Source: Rhynchosporium graminicola
Lineage: Eukaryota > Ascomycota > Leotiomycetes > Helotiales > Ploettnerulaceae
DNA length: 64,000 bases
Assembly (NCBI GenBank): GCA_900074885.1
Contig: FJUW01000042.1
Coordinates: 772,015 to 836,014, forward strand
Direction: 5' to 3'
The notes below the pieces were generated by a model, which had not been told where the DNA came from, did no database searches, and saw only the letters and a program-made list of their open reading frames with translations. Position 1 is the stretch's first letter, and each line of letters starts with the position of its first letter. Position numbers and translations under genes: made by a program. Positions 24,249 to 37,044 of the stretch are shown here, piece by piece.

Positions 24249-24441
24249 TGTTGGTCCATAGCCGCTAGGGCTGCTGGAACCGAACCGAGGTTTAGCCGGC
24301 CAGATATATCTCCCTGTTTCGGGTCGAGATATCTAGATTCTTCAGCCACAAATACAACTACTATTGAACCCTAATACTACTATATAACTGACTCACGTGA
24401 GACTACTTGATTGTACGTACCCACACAGAGTGATACTAACA
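24249..24441 (+). repeat. 5' LTR
   Basis: 193 bp, TG...CA ends, 191/193 identical to the 3' LTR. Both differences are A/T here against G/C in the 3' copy, the direction expected from C-to-T decay. Confidence 0.95.
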
Positions 24442-24960
24442 TTGATCAATAGACGCATAGATCAAATCACTCTTTTGAAGTAGCCAAATTCGTTTGACTA
24501 CCAAGAAAGAGCGCACGTTATTAGGTACTCGAAGAGTAAGACAGTTTCTTACTACGGCAGCACTTCAGTAGCAAAGAAAGACGCGGTCTCCTTTGTTACT
24601 GCTTTGAACTACTCAGATAATCACCAGAATTCTCCCTACGACGCGGTCAAAGGATCAGACTTCTAGCGCATTATACCACCCAAACTCTACGTACTTCGAC
24701 TACCCAACTACGCGCAACGCGCCCACAGCAGAAGCATTACTTCTGCTACTCCGGACTGCAATTTGACCGTTTTCCTCACCAAAATCGGGTCAGATTCGAA
24801 GCCCATGCGACAATTTTATGCGCCACGCTAGCGCTTCCGAGATCTCACAACCCAAGACTTCGGAATCAAACACTTCAAAGAATCTCGACAACCACTAATC
24901 GGAAACACCGCCAAACTGGATCAAATCGCTCCTCAGACTCCGGTCAACAAGAACATCAAC

Positions 24961-27900
24961 ATGCCGAACGTTGCTATCAACGCCGATAGCACTCCGGGTA
25001 CACCACGCCCGACCCTTGCGCCGAAGGCTCCGCTAGACCCTTCTGCGATTCCAAGATCTTCCAAAGAGGCACTCAAGACCGTCAAGAACTCGCCATACAC
25101 AGACAAAGCTCTATTGTCACTCTTTCAAGAGCAATACGATGGTTAGACCGAAGATTCTTTTATTTTAGTTCTCAAGTCAACAAACAACGATCTCGTGACA
25201 CACCTCCGCCACTCAGGTCTCTATACGCCGGACGAAAATAACCCCGCATACGAACTCGCCGCACTTCTTCATTACAACTGGAGAGATCTGAAGGCTCTGT
25301 GGACGGAGGATGCTCTAGTTGAGTTAGAAGGAGAAGATATACGCTCCAAGTAGTTGAAATCAGCAGTCGCTAAAGCCGTGGCTAATACTGCACATAAGAA
25401 ACAGCAACTAAAGGAGAAGGAGAAGAATATTACAAACGAAGAAGTTCAAGACCGTTAACCGGAGGAGACTGAGACCGAGACCGAAGAAGGAGAAGGAGCC
25501 ACGATCACAGTCACAGCCGCACAACTCTCCAAGCTCCGTGAGGACGTAAAGAACAAGGCGGAGAAGGAGGTTCGTGAAGACGCAAAGAAGATTACGGAGA
25601 AGGAAATGCTTGATCAACTGTCTTATGAACAAGACGAAGCTAAGATACTCCGCACAAAGAAGATATTTGAGGACAGAAAGAAAAGACGTCGAAGCACAAT
25701 ATTCCTTAATAAGGACATAGAAGAATTCGACCTCCGTAGCGACGCCTTATTACCTCCCGTACTAACTCCGACAGATAAGACGTGGGGAAAGGAGATCTCT
25801 GTCTTCACGAAGCTATACCCAGAGGAGATGAAGTTCAAGGGAGATAGCGATAGCTTCAGTAGCAAGATCAGAATCTTCCGTGATACCTGCTTACGGGCAG
25901 AGATTCCGCCTAAGGCATATATAAAAGCTTTCCCGTTGATCCTCAAGGGAGCTGCCTTAGAGCATTATTACTTCAATTTAAGCAGTACTCCAGGAGCTCC
26001 GCTGATCGTTGATTTCAATAGTATATACAGAAACTTCATCGAGCACTTCGAGAACGACGAATTCGCAAGAGCCTCACTTATAAAGTTCAACTTCCTCACG
26101 CTTGATATAGTCAAAGCTGAAAACCCTGGAAGGACTCTCTCCGAATGCTTCGATCTCTTAACTACGAAGGTCAGACAATTACGTTATAGTATACCGATCG
26201 AGATGCGTACGGAGCAAGTTATACTTAACAAACTCGTTATAGCTTACTAATAGACACCTGCATGTGCGATCGCATTAGCTATACCTCAATCTACGCTTGA
26301 GAAGACGATCTCTACGCTGAAGAACTATATCGTTACATACGAGCACTCACATCCCGCCGAGAGCTTCCCCGCCGGAGACGCCTTCTATACAGATAGACGC
26401 TTCCAAGGAAATAGAGCAGGTCAAGGAGGGAGACCCATACTAAGCCGGGACCATAGATCTCAGGGCAGATTCAATGGATCCAAGCCGAAGAAAGATAGAG
26501 AACTCAACCGACTTGATAAGAACGGAGAGAGATTAAAGTGCTAGGTTTGCGATAAGACGGATCACATGTTATAGGACCATTCAGCGGAGGAAAGATAAAG
26601 AGCGAAAGACGAATTTAAGAAGAAGAACGCTACGAAGTTCAATAATAACTACGGAAAAGCGTTTGAGCGAGCATACAGATAATTCGTTACAGAGTACGAA
26701 GGTACAGAGGAGCAATACTTAGCTAGCGCGTTTCTTCAATGCGAAGTCACCTCCGATAACATAAGTAGCGACAGCGACGGCGAAACGTTCATAACTTCTC
26801 TTGGAGAACTCTCAGCGTCGGCCGCGCAGCAGATCACTCAAAAGCTTGCAAATGCCGCCTTCACACACCCAATTTCAGTTTCCGAAGTACTCCCGGATAA
26901 TGCCGATCCAGAGACCGAAATCGAAGTTATGATGAGCAACCCGCGATATAACGCTTCGACCTTCCAAGGAATCATGATTGACACTAGAGCAGCGAAAGTC
27001 TCTACGGTTAGTAAAGGTCAGTACGAAGCTTATAAGGCTCTGTATAAGGCTAAACTCCTGCCATCCCGTGGAATTAGTATCAAATTTGGTGTCGGTAATA
27101 CTTCATCTATCGGAGTGCTAATCGTCCTATCTCCTATTGGAGAGATCCAATTTGAGGTTATGACGACAGATATACCGTTTCTACTATGTTTAGACGATAT
27201 GGACAAGCTCAAGGTCATGCTAGATAACCTTCGCAACGTACTTATCATACCAAACGGTGATGTGCCTATCATTCGAAAATGGGGCTATCCTTTCCTACTT
27301 TAGGAGTAATCCTGTGAAGCACTTGAAGCTTACGTCACAGATAACTTGACGAATAACGTACTTACGGAGGCTAATCTACGACGATTACATTATCGATTCG
27401 GACATCCCTCTGTACGAAAGCTAGAGAAGTTGCTAGAAGAATCTGGTCACGAGCACAACTCTGAGTTACTGAAGAAGCTTACTAAATTCTGTAAGCACTA
27501 TCAAATTCACGGAACATCACCTGGTAGATTCAAGTTCAAGCTCCACGACGACGTATCATTCAATCATACTATCATAATCGATATCATGCAGCTTAACGAA
27601 AGCCCAGTCTTACATATAGTTGACGAAGGTACTACGTTCTAGAACGGTGGTTTCTTGAAGAATATCTCCGCAGAGCACGTATAGGAGAGATTCAAGCAAC
27701 TGTAGAATAACACCTTCCTTAGTCCACCCGATTATATCGTTATAGACGCAGGTACGCAATTCAAGTTAAGAGAATTCGTACAGAGCGCAAAGATCGAAGG
27801 TTCAATAGTCAAGACTGTACCTGTTGAAGCTCACTATTCAATTAGTAAGGTGGAAAGATATCATGCACCTTTAAAGAAAGCGTATATGATCATTCGCAAG

Positions 27901-30132
27901 GAGCTACCGCATCTTGATAAGGAGATAGCTTTGCAGATAGCTTTCCACGTAATCAACTGTATTGCTGGACCTGAGGGAATTATACCTGTACTACTGGTAT
28001 TTAGAGCTTACCTAAGAATAGTTAAGATGGATACACCGTCACCGACTGTCTCCCAACGTGCTGCAGCTGTGCATAAGGCTACTAAGGAGATCAGAAAGCT
28101 ACGAGCTAGACGCCAAGTATAAGATACTCTGAATACACGAAATAGGCCAAGTTCTATAGCTATTAAGAGCTTACTATTGAACTCTCTCGTACTCGTTTGG
28201 AGAGAGGTAAGAGGAAACCCACGCAAAGGATTCTGGGACGGCCTATAGCTATTGATCTCTACAGACGGAGAGAACTACGTTATTAAGAACAACAGCGGTT
28301 TAACAACCTTCCGTTCTACGTCGATTAAACTATAGTACGAAGAATCAGACGATTCTGATGATTCTAGAGACGTTATTAAAGAAATTACGATCTCAACACC
28401 TCTAGCTATCTCGCTTAAGCCCTCGCTTACTACTAAATCCAAGAACGTCCTACTACTAAGGGAACAACCTCAACGTACTTGTCGAAAGCCTCTACGATTT
28501 AGAGACGAAGATACTGAAGTCTTCTTCGCCTATACGGAGGAGATATTCATTGGATTTCCTGTAGCAGAGCCGAAATACGCAGTATCAAGAAGAAAGGAAA
28601 TTGATAGGCTCATCGCAGTAGGCATCTTTGAATTAATCCATAAGGACGACTTACCGAAAGGAGCCAGAGTATTCAATACGAAGTTCATCGATAATACCAA
28701 ATTCGAGGGAACGCAGAAGGCTTACGAGAAGTCAAGACTCGTCGTACAAGCATATAACGATACTGGAAAGAAAGAAGTGCTTACTATATCACCCACAATT
28801 CAGCGTTGCAGTCACAGACTACTTTTAATATACGCAGTTATGCACCCTGAATTCAAGGTCTGCAGTCGTGATATTACTTAGGCTTACACCTAAGCTACGA
28901 CTCAGCTAGTCAGAGACTTCTTCGTACGACTACTAAAGGAAATTGTAGCATGGTTAGATTGGTTTCTACGCTGCGTTAGGCCAATGTATAGTGTACCGGA
29001 ATCAGCTAATTACTGGTTCGGAACCTACTATGGTCATAAGGTCAAGAAATTACTAATGATTCCGTCTACGTATGACGTCTGCCTATTATCAGTCTCAAAC
29101 CCAAAGATCGGTATAGGAGTTCTAGGTCTATAGATTAACGACACCTTCTTCGTAGGAGACGACCAATTCATTAAGAGCGAAGAACGAGAGCTCAAGAAGG
29201 CTAGTTTTACGTCGAACGAAAGAGAGCAACTTACCGTGGAGCACCCAATCGACTTCAATGGAGGTCATATAACACTTCACGCTGATAGCTCTATCACGCT
29301 CTCTCAGAACGCTTACGACAAGACTTTGAAGCTGATCGAAGATGAACCCGTCGATCTACTCAACTCCCGTGGAGGAGTAAGAAAAGGTCTAACGCAATTA
29401 GAGCAATTTACTGCTCAGAGAGCAAGAGGTTCATACCTTACAACTGTATCACAGCCGGAAGCTACGTTCGACATCTCCTTTGCTGCACAAACCATAGAAC
29501 CTATAAAGACTGACTTCGACCTGCTTAATAAAAGAATCGTATAGCAGAAGCTCAACTACGCTAAAGGTCTCAAATTCGTCAAACTCGACAAGAACTCACT
29601 CAAGCTTATCGTCTTTACTAATAGCTCATTCGCGAATTTGAAAGACTTCTATAGTCAAATCAGCTACATCTGCGTACTTACCGACAAGTACGAAAATGCG
29701 AACATTGTTCACTGGTCTTTTACCTGCTATAAGAGAGTTACTAGATCAGTACTAGCTTCCGAACTCTACGCAATATCGGAAGGATTTGATATGGCTAGCG
29801 CACTTAAAGCTACCATCGAGCAGATCATGGAAATCAACGTTCTACCTCTCGTTATGGCGACAGACTCCAAGTCGCTCTACGACTGCGTAGTCAAGCTCAA
29901 TACAACTCGCGAAAAGAGACTCATAATCGACTTAATGTGTCTCCGCCAAGCTTACGAAAGAAAGGAGATATCTGAGGTGATTTGAGTAGCAGGACTAGAC
30001 AACCCTGCTGACGCTATAACGAAGTCAAATTACAACACCGCTCTAAAGGAGCTACTTGATACTAATAAGTTAGTGATTAAGGCGATAGAATAGGTAGAGA
30101 GAGATAACTTAAAGCCGGAAGAGAGCCTGTGA
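24961..30132 (+). pseudogene. copia gag-pol frame with 23 premature stops, no frameshift
   Basis: One continuous frame of 1724 codons from ATG 24961 to TGA 30130. It would encode gag with a zinc knuckle near 26540 (C-x-VCDK-x-DH), aspartic protease near 26970 (FQGIMIDTRAAK, the catalytic DTGA now DTRA), GAG-pre-integrase (LHYRFGHPSVRKL), integrase (IDAGTQF, then KVERYHAPLKKAY), reverse transcriptase (KSRLVVQAYN; active site degraded near 29130) and RNase H (MATDSKSLYD; NPADAITKS). By my reading 15 TAG, 7 TAA and 1 TGA interrupt it, mostly where copia proteins have Trp or Gln (for example SAEHV-stop-ERF and DIT-stop-AYT-stop-ATTQ). All fit G-to-A or C-to-T transitions, as repeat-induced point mutation makes. 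No indel is needed. The product cannot be made as it stands. Confidence 0.92.
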
Positions 30133-30344
30133 GGGGTTTGCTTCAGTTATACGGAAACGAGAAGAATCTTCGCCGGTATTACGTGCGAACCTGTATACTA
30201 CTTCTTACTGCTTCTCACGAGAGTGCGATACTTCTAAGTATACTTCTCTAAAAGTCTGGAACTAGACACCTTTATTTAGTGCGTTTCTTATAGCGATTCA
30301 TAGAGAGAGAGGAGTAGTTTGGAGTTACTTTGAAGTACTCCTAG

Positions 30345-30537
30345 TGTTGGTCCATAGCCGCTAGGGCTGCTGGAACCGAACCGAGGTTTAGCCGGCCAGA
30401 TATATCTCCCTGTTTCGGGTCGAGATATCTAGATTCTTCAGCCACGAATACAACTACTATTGAACCCCAATACTACTATATAACTGACTCACGTGAGACT
30501 ACTTGATTGTACGTACCCACACAGAGTGATACTAACA
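30345..30537 (+). repeat. 3' LTR
   Basis: 193 bp, followed directly by the CTTCC target duplication. See the 5' LTR for the two differences. Confidence 0.95.
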
Positions 30538-31044
30538 CTTCCTTTTATTGAAAATATCGCCACTTCCCGAACCTATTCAATTTGTTGCACATCGCACAAT
30601 CCCTCCGAACTCACCGGTCGTAGTGGCGTTGGAAAGCGTGCGTAAAGCAAACACTTGCGGAGTGTTTTATCGAGGTGGTGGCGAATAGAATGGGTCGCGG
30701 GTCGGCTCGATGAAATCGACTACTACGGTGTAGTGCTTTAGTGTGCTTTGACAGGAGCGGAATATAAATTTGCTGGATAATGAGGACAAGGATGAGGATG
30801 TGTCGTGAACAGATTATAGGATTGGGGAATATGTGGTGAGATGCAGGTTATTACGGTGCTTGGAGATATGGATCGAGAGATCATGGAGATGCTTGATATG
30901 CAGAAAATACGTCCCTTGCGAAAGGTTCGCTAATTCTTCGCTAGGAGAGATGCGGAATGGGAATATGAGATTCACTATCATCTCTTCAATCTTTCTGTGC
31001 ACCAACTCCTTGATACAAATCCAAATATACCACTTTTCCATTCC

Positions 31045-33196
31045 CTACAACTCATCCTTTCTGCCCTCCTTCTTTACATTCCCCGTCCCCGTCCCCCTTT
31101 CCCCCGTCCCATCCTTAATCTTCACCTCGCTCTCTCTCCCCACATCTAGTAGCCCCCTCTTGACCACGCTCGTCAAAATCTCATATACAACCTGCGCCCC
31201 AGCAAGAGCCGTCTGTTCCCCAACACCATCATAAGCAGGCGCAACCTCCACCACATCAGCACCAACGACATTCAATCCCTCCACTCCCCTCAAAATCTTA
31301 ATCAACTCTCTACTCGTCCATCCTCCCGGCTCAGGTGTTCCTGTTCCTGGTGCTAGACCGGGGTCTAGGACATCGATATCCACGCTCAAGTAAACCGGAA
31401 TCTCCGTTCCAATCCGTTCAAGAATAGCAGAAATGACGCCCTTAGTCCCGAGATCATCTATATCATCGCTGGAGATGCGCAGAAAGCCTTGATTGGTGTC
31501 GTCTTCGTAATCAGCCCAATCATCCCCAGAAAGACGTGTTCGCAGACCAGCGTGCACAGAAGAACCATTCAGGATAAGCCCTTCGTTGGAGGCGAGCCAG
31601 AACATGGAACCGTGGTTGAATTGTGCTTGTTTACTTGGCCATGGAGAAGGGTATTTCTCGGGATGCCATGTATCGAGATGGGCATCGAAATGTAAAACTG
31701 CTATTGGTGATTTGTGGATCATTCTGAGTGCGCGGAGAGAGGCGAGCGCGAGGGAGTGGTCGCCACCTAGGGAAATTATCTTTGGATACGTGATGACTGA
31801 GGAGATGGGAGTGCGGTGTCCTAATTCTAAGTAGGCGGATGTCATTTGTGTAAGCGCTACGGCGTTATCGAGTGGTGTTACAGGGACTGTACGAGTCTTT
31901 AGTGCGACAAAACGTCTGAGGATTGGACTAGGATCAACAACGCAATTTTATACAACCCGAGATTATTGAGATCTAAGAGCGGGAAGTTACTTACTGTCGC
32001 CGCAGTCTAAAATGGACGCCCATGATGAGTACGGATTTATGGCTGCGCGGGCATTGAAGCCGCGGAATGAGGTTTGGCGGGAAGAGGCGGCGCGAATGGC
32101 GCGGGGGCCGAAACGAGCTCCTGTTATTGTTAGTATCTGGAAGTGAACGGCGGAGATGGAACGAAATAAGAAATGTACCTGGTCTATAAGATACTGCAGT
32201 ATCAAAAGGGACACCGAGGATGCCGATGTCGAATTGTCGTTCTGGATGAGTAAGACATTTGACATGTTCTAGATGGGCGAAGGAGTTCACGCCGTTGAAA
32301 CCCCACTATCAGAATCGTTAGTGATTACTTGTGATATAGCAGTTTATTGGAAGATGGGACTGTATGAACAGTCTCAAGGATGTATAGCTCTGAGGCTGTT
32401 CTTGGGCAGATATCTGGACAGCGAACTTCCCAAACACCAAGCAGGAGTTAGATGCAGACATCACATAGATCGATAGAAGTGGTAATATAATGCACACTAT
32501 AAGGGCTCTGCCACTTGACAACATTGATTTCTCGATGATTTGACTATTCTCGACAGCAAAGGAGACCTAGCACTTTCTCGCCCTCTCAGAAGTGGAATGA
32601 CCAAATCTATCACAAGAGCTCTGGCGAGGAAGTTTATCCTATCTCACATGAAAGCTTCCTCGTTCTATATGGCACAGTATTTGTAATATTTAATTTCAGA
32701 AGAATAGAGAACAGGCGGACGAACATGTACACCAAAAGATGAGCTTTCATCGTTTCGATAAAACAAGCAAGCTCCAAATCAAAACATGGGCCGTAATCTA
32801 CAGCAGACAAGCAACCTCCACCACATGGAAGAAAGACATCTCACACGAGTCCAAAGCCAAAACCTCATCCGCAGCTCATCTTCAGAATAAAGACCAATTA
32901 TAACAACACCCCCACCCTCGAAGCGAAACTTTTCGCTCCAGCTCGAAACGAACACAAAAGAGGAGAAAACCAAAACCCAAAAGCATCATCAGGAATACTG
33001 TAGCATGGAAAGGTGCAAAAAGAAAACGAACCTCAAAACCCCACTTCCGCTCCAGCTCCTCCGCAGAATCCTTCACAAACCCTCTCTCATGCAGCGGAGT
33101 CTGACTTTCCGCTGCATGTTCATGATGTCCTTGGGCAACCACCGAGCCGACCCCATAAAACGCAACAACAAGACCGAACGTTTTCGTGAGTCTCAT
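31045..33196 (-). CDS. agmatinase-type ureohydrolase with N-terminal signal peptide
   Basis: Mn-dependent hydrolase of the arginase/agmatinase superfamily, probably agmatine to putrescine plus urea. Exons on the minus strand: 33196..33032, 32305..32179, 32120..31995 and 31886..31045 (419 aa). Metal-binding motifs: [19 protein letters not shown] and [24 protein letters not shown] is formed across a junction. The first exon encodes a signal peptide ([22 protein letters not shown]) and a His/Glu-rich linker, then joins [12 protein letters not shown] exactly in frame. This predicts a secreted or vacuolar enzyme, as in other fungal members. The first intron is 726 nt, unusual here. An in-frame ATG at 33220 would lengthen the N-terminus by eight residues. 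The last exon splice uses the ACAG before CGD/IPVTP; the C-terminal tail is Gly/Lys-rich. Confidence 0.9.
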
Positions 33197-34164
33197 GGTG
33201 TAAATTTGGTGAACAAACATGCATGAAAAGGATGAAATTCTCAGCTAAGAAATTCAACGTTGAGGTTCCAGTATTAAAGATAGATGGCATGCCAACTTAC
33301 GTAATCCGTACTTGATAGCCCACCCAACAAGCGGGTTGTTGATGATGTCCAATCCCACTTTTGGCAATACGAGACCAAGTGTTTCACATATGTACAAAAG
33401 TTGACTTATGTCCATAGAAGTGAAGCCATGCTAGGAAATGGTTCTATGGTAGATATGTTTCCCCAGAATGTGGTTCGCGCCCAAGCACCTAGATACGTTC
33501 CGTGTTTCTTGAGATTGGGCGTCAGGATAGCAGTGAGTCTGCATTGGAAAACCTTGAGCTGGCAACTAGCCAGTGAACATCGACAGATCAAATCAGCAAA
33601 GGCCACAGAGGTGCGAATCGGGAATGGGGGGTATTTTCAACTCTCATTCGGTGTCAAACCTCATTGTAATACTCGAACGAACTCAAAAAAAAAAAAAGCC
33701 AGACCACGCCAAAAGTCCCTGATGGAAAATCCTATTCCGCTCACTTTGCATGACCCATACCGCATGCCACTCGCTGTTCTCTGTTTGTCCCCAAGCGTCC
33801 CATCTCTCCACTTCCCCCTAATCTTGCTCGCTATCTTTCCCAATGCAAGAAATCAAAGACACAAGACCAAAATATGCCCCAAACTCCCTGCTTTATCTCG
33901 TTCTTGTTTAATCAACCTGCCCTCGTTCCTCCCCCCTCCTCTCCTACCTTGCTGCTTCTGTGCCTCTCTGTTTGCATGCATGCCTGCCTACATCCCCTGA
34001 AATTGTTCGCGATGTTGTGAATTCAAATGGAATGTGATAGATGGAGTGTTGGGTGCTGGATGGGGTATTGACAGATCGTTGATGGTAATTGGGGGCAATC
34101 TCTTTCGTGCTCTCGTTCGTTATCGCAGAGTGATGTGCTTGATTGTGACTGTGATCGTCTTATC

Positions 34165-34970
<806 letters not shown>

Positions 34971-36157
34971 TGTTTTGTTGTCTGCCCTTCCTTCGTTCGA
35001 TCGAACACCAAGCTGAGACGACACTGCGCGACCACTGCTATGCAACACTCTCGGGGAAATCTATTTTCTGGCTGCTGCTACTACTGCTGCTGCGCACGGA
35101 AGAGATCGAGTCGGAGGTCGTCGGAGGATAATCAGGGAGATGGGCGACGTTGGGTTGTTACGACGAAACGAGTGGAATGCACCCGTATACTTATCCAAGG
35201 GTAGGGCCAGGGCGATAAGTAGGAGAGCTGACCATTTCGGGGTTGGCTGCGGCTACTGTAAAATAGCAAGCTAGCCGACTGGGTTGTTGCGCAGGGCAGA
35301 CTGGACCTGGACTTTCTCACCATAGCAGAGGAGATGTGTGAAAGTCAATAAAGCATTTCATGACTATAGCAATGCCACGAAAGTCATCTAAGGCTTTAAC
35401 CTGAAAAGAGGAAAATATATCCGGGTTACCAAATTGATTTCGCACTTCTACTATTTTCGGGACTAGTAGAAAGTCCGATAGAGCTGAATTTGACTACAAA
35501 GGACTCAGGACGACGGAGAAAGCAATACAACCAAGGCGAGAATATCATAGAAGACTTTGCTTAACTACGGTCCAGTGTCATGAAGACGTTTCATCGCACT
35601 CCATGACTTCTTTCTACCTAGGGACGGATCTAAAGTCACAAAATCGTGTTCTTCCTTCTCACTCACTAAGATAATGTTTTGTTCAGCATTGTCAAAGGGA
35701 TCCTAAAATAACTTCAGACTTTACCGCATTAGTATAGCAATATCACGATCAAGGTGCAGGAGGAAATGAGGACGATCTGGGGAATTGGAGGATCACATCA
35801 TGGGGAAACGAGAAACACGGACAGTGTGACACATCTGGGGGAACTTTATATCTCCTATTCCTTCTACCACTCTGTATAAAATTATCTGCTAACAAGCAGG
35901 ACATTCTACACGATAGCATCAATTTCATTTGTCTGGTGAAACTTCCCCATGTCGCTCTAATCAACACAATCCAAGCCCTGCACCAATTCAACCAATCCGT
36001 CTTTACTACATTGACGAGACATCCATGTCAGCATAAACGCGTCGCTCGCGTGCGAGGCACGTTCATATCAACCACGACTCACTCTAGCACTATAACCTTT
36101 CCTGCACTACCATATCATTACAGAGACCTCGGCCCGGATTAGATAGCCAGCTCGAAA
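34971..36157. promoter_or_regulatory. divergent spacer CDC42 / VMA22
   Basis: 1187 bp between opposite start codons. No coding frame of note; a GCT/CTG-rich stretch at about 35070-35100 lies near CDC42. Confidence 0.45.
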
Positions 36158-37044
36158 ATGGTAGCAGACTCTCAGCGCTTCTCCGACGAAATCGACCTCC
36201 TTCTCGGCCGCTATCTTCAGCTCTTAGACGAATATACATCTCTTCTTGTCACTCTGAGTACGCTCCAGTCTTCGGTATGGCCCTTTCCTCCGTGCTCCCC
36301 TAGTGTTCCATATACTTTACACCACAGCATGACGTCTTTGTCCCCGTCCCAGCATCCTCTATAATGATTCAATTTATGCGGGCACTTGCTGACGTCCCAC
36401 GCTAGATCTACTCAGACATTGCACGAGCCAACTTCCAAGCCGAGAGAGGCGTGAGCTATGGACGGGAATCCTATGATTGGAGGGCGATGCGGGTAGGAAG
36501 ATTGTGTCAAGTGAACGGCGATGTGGAGGAAGGGACTGCAGTATTTGAGGTTGAGAAGGTGGCTGCATCTGGGAAAGCTGGATCGGAGACTCCTGGGAAG
36601 AAGGCAGAGGGCGACAAAGGCAACATTCTAAGCGAGACAGAGGACATTGAGGAGGCTTTGAAAAACGTTACCGTCCAGGCCGACGAGGTTTCTGAAGCGC
36701 AGGGGCCGGAGGAAGATCAAGAGGAGAAAGATAAAACCAGCTCGCGCAAATCTACATCCTCAAAAGCCGACGACACACCAACCCCATCTCCGCCCCAGAC
36801 CAACCAGATCCCAGATCCGCTCCGCCTGTTCGGTTTCAGCATCCCCAGCGCTCTCCGCACAGCCCAATCTTCTTCAATGCAAATGGTCGAGACGTCTATC
36901 CCACGTCTCGCTACTGTGACTTTGCAAATGCGAGCGCTAGAGATACAGATACGACGGGCGAGGAAATATAGGACAAAGGCTCTGGCTGTGGAAGGAGGAA
37001 ACGGAGATGCGGAAAGGAGTTTAGAAAAGGAAGTTGCCGTGTGA
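36158..37044 (+). CDS. VMA22: V-ATPase assembly factor Vma22-like (CCDC115 family)
   Basis: ER-resident assembly factor for the V0 sector of the vacuolar H+-ATPase, working with Vma12 and Vma21. Exons 36158..36274 and 36406..37044 (251 aa). The N-terminus has the family helix LLLGRYLQLLDEYTSLL followed across the intron by IYSDIARANFQAERG and the YGRESYDWR segment. A Glu/Ser-rich disordered middle (about 75-165) follows. The C-terminal block PDPLRLFGFSIPSALRTAQ plus a basic helix (ALEIQIRRARKYRTKAL) is the second conserved part. No membrane segment, as expected for a peripheral factor. Confidence 0.82.

Larger units (their letters stand above)
24249..30537 (+). mobile_element. complete Ty1/copia LTR retrotransposon, 6289 bp, coding region inactivated
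   Basis: Two 193-bp LTRs (TGTTGG ... TAACA) flank the element, and the host target duplication CTTCC is present at 24244-24248 and 30538-30542. Internal order gag, protease, integrase, reverse transcriptase, RNase H identifies copia. LTRs differ at only two positions (24350 A versus G, 24372 T versus C), so insertion is recent or post-insertion change is small. I cannot recognise the primer-binding site after the 5' LTR. A purine-rich run at about 30302-30315 may relate to the polypurine tract. It lies 375 bp downstream of the siderophore transporter and about 500 bp downstream of the agmatinase gene. Confidence 0.95.

Noticed and set aside
24961..30132. Stop-codon reassignment (TAG/TAA read as Gln or Trp) in the retrotransposon
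   Set aside because: The stops replace both Trp and Gln, normal TGG and CAR codons remain in the frame, and host genes here use TAG and TAA as terminators. Transition mutation explains all of it.
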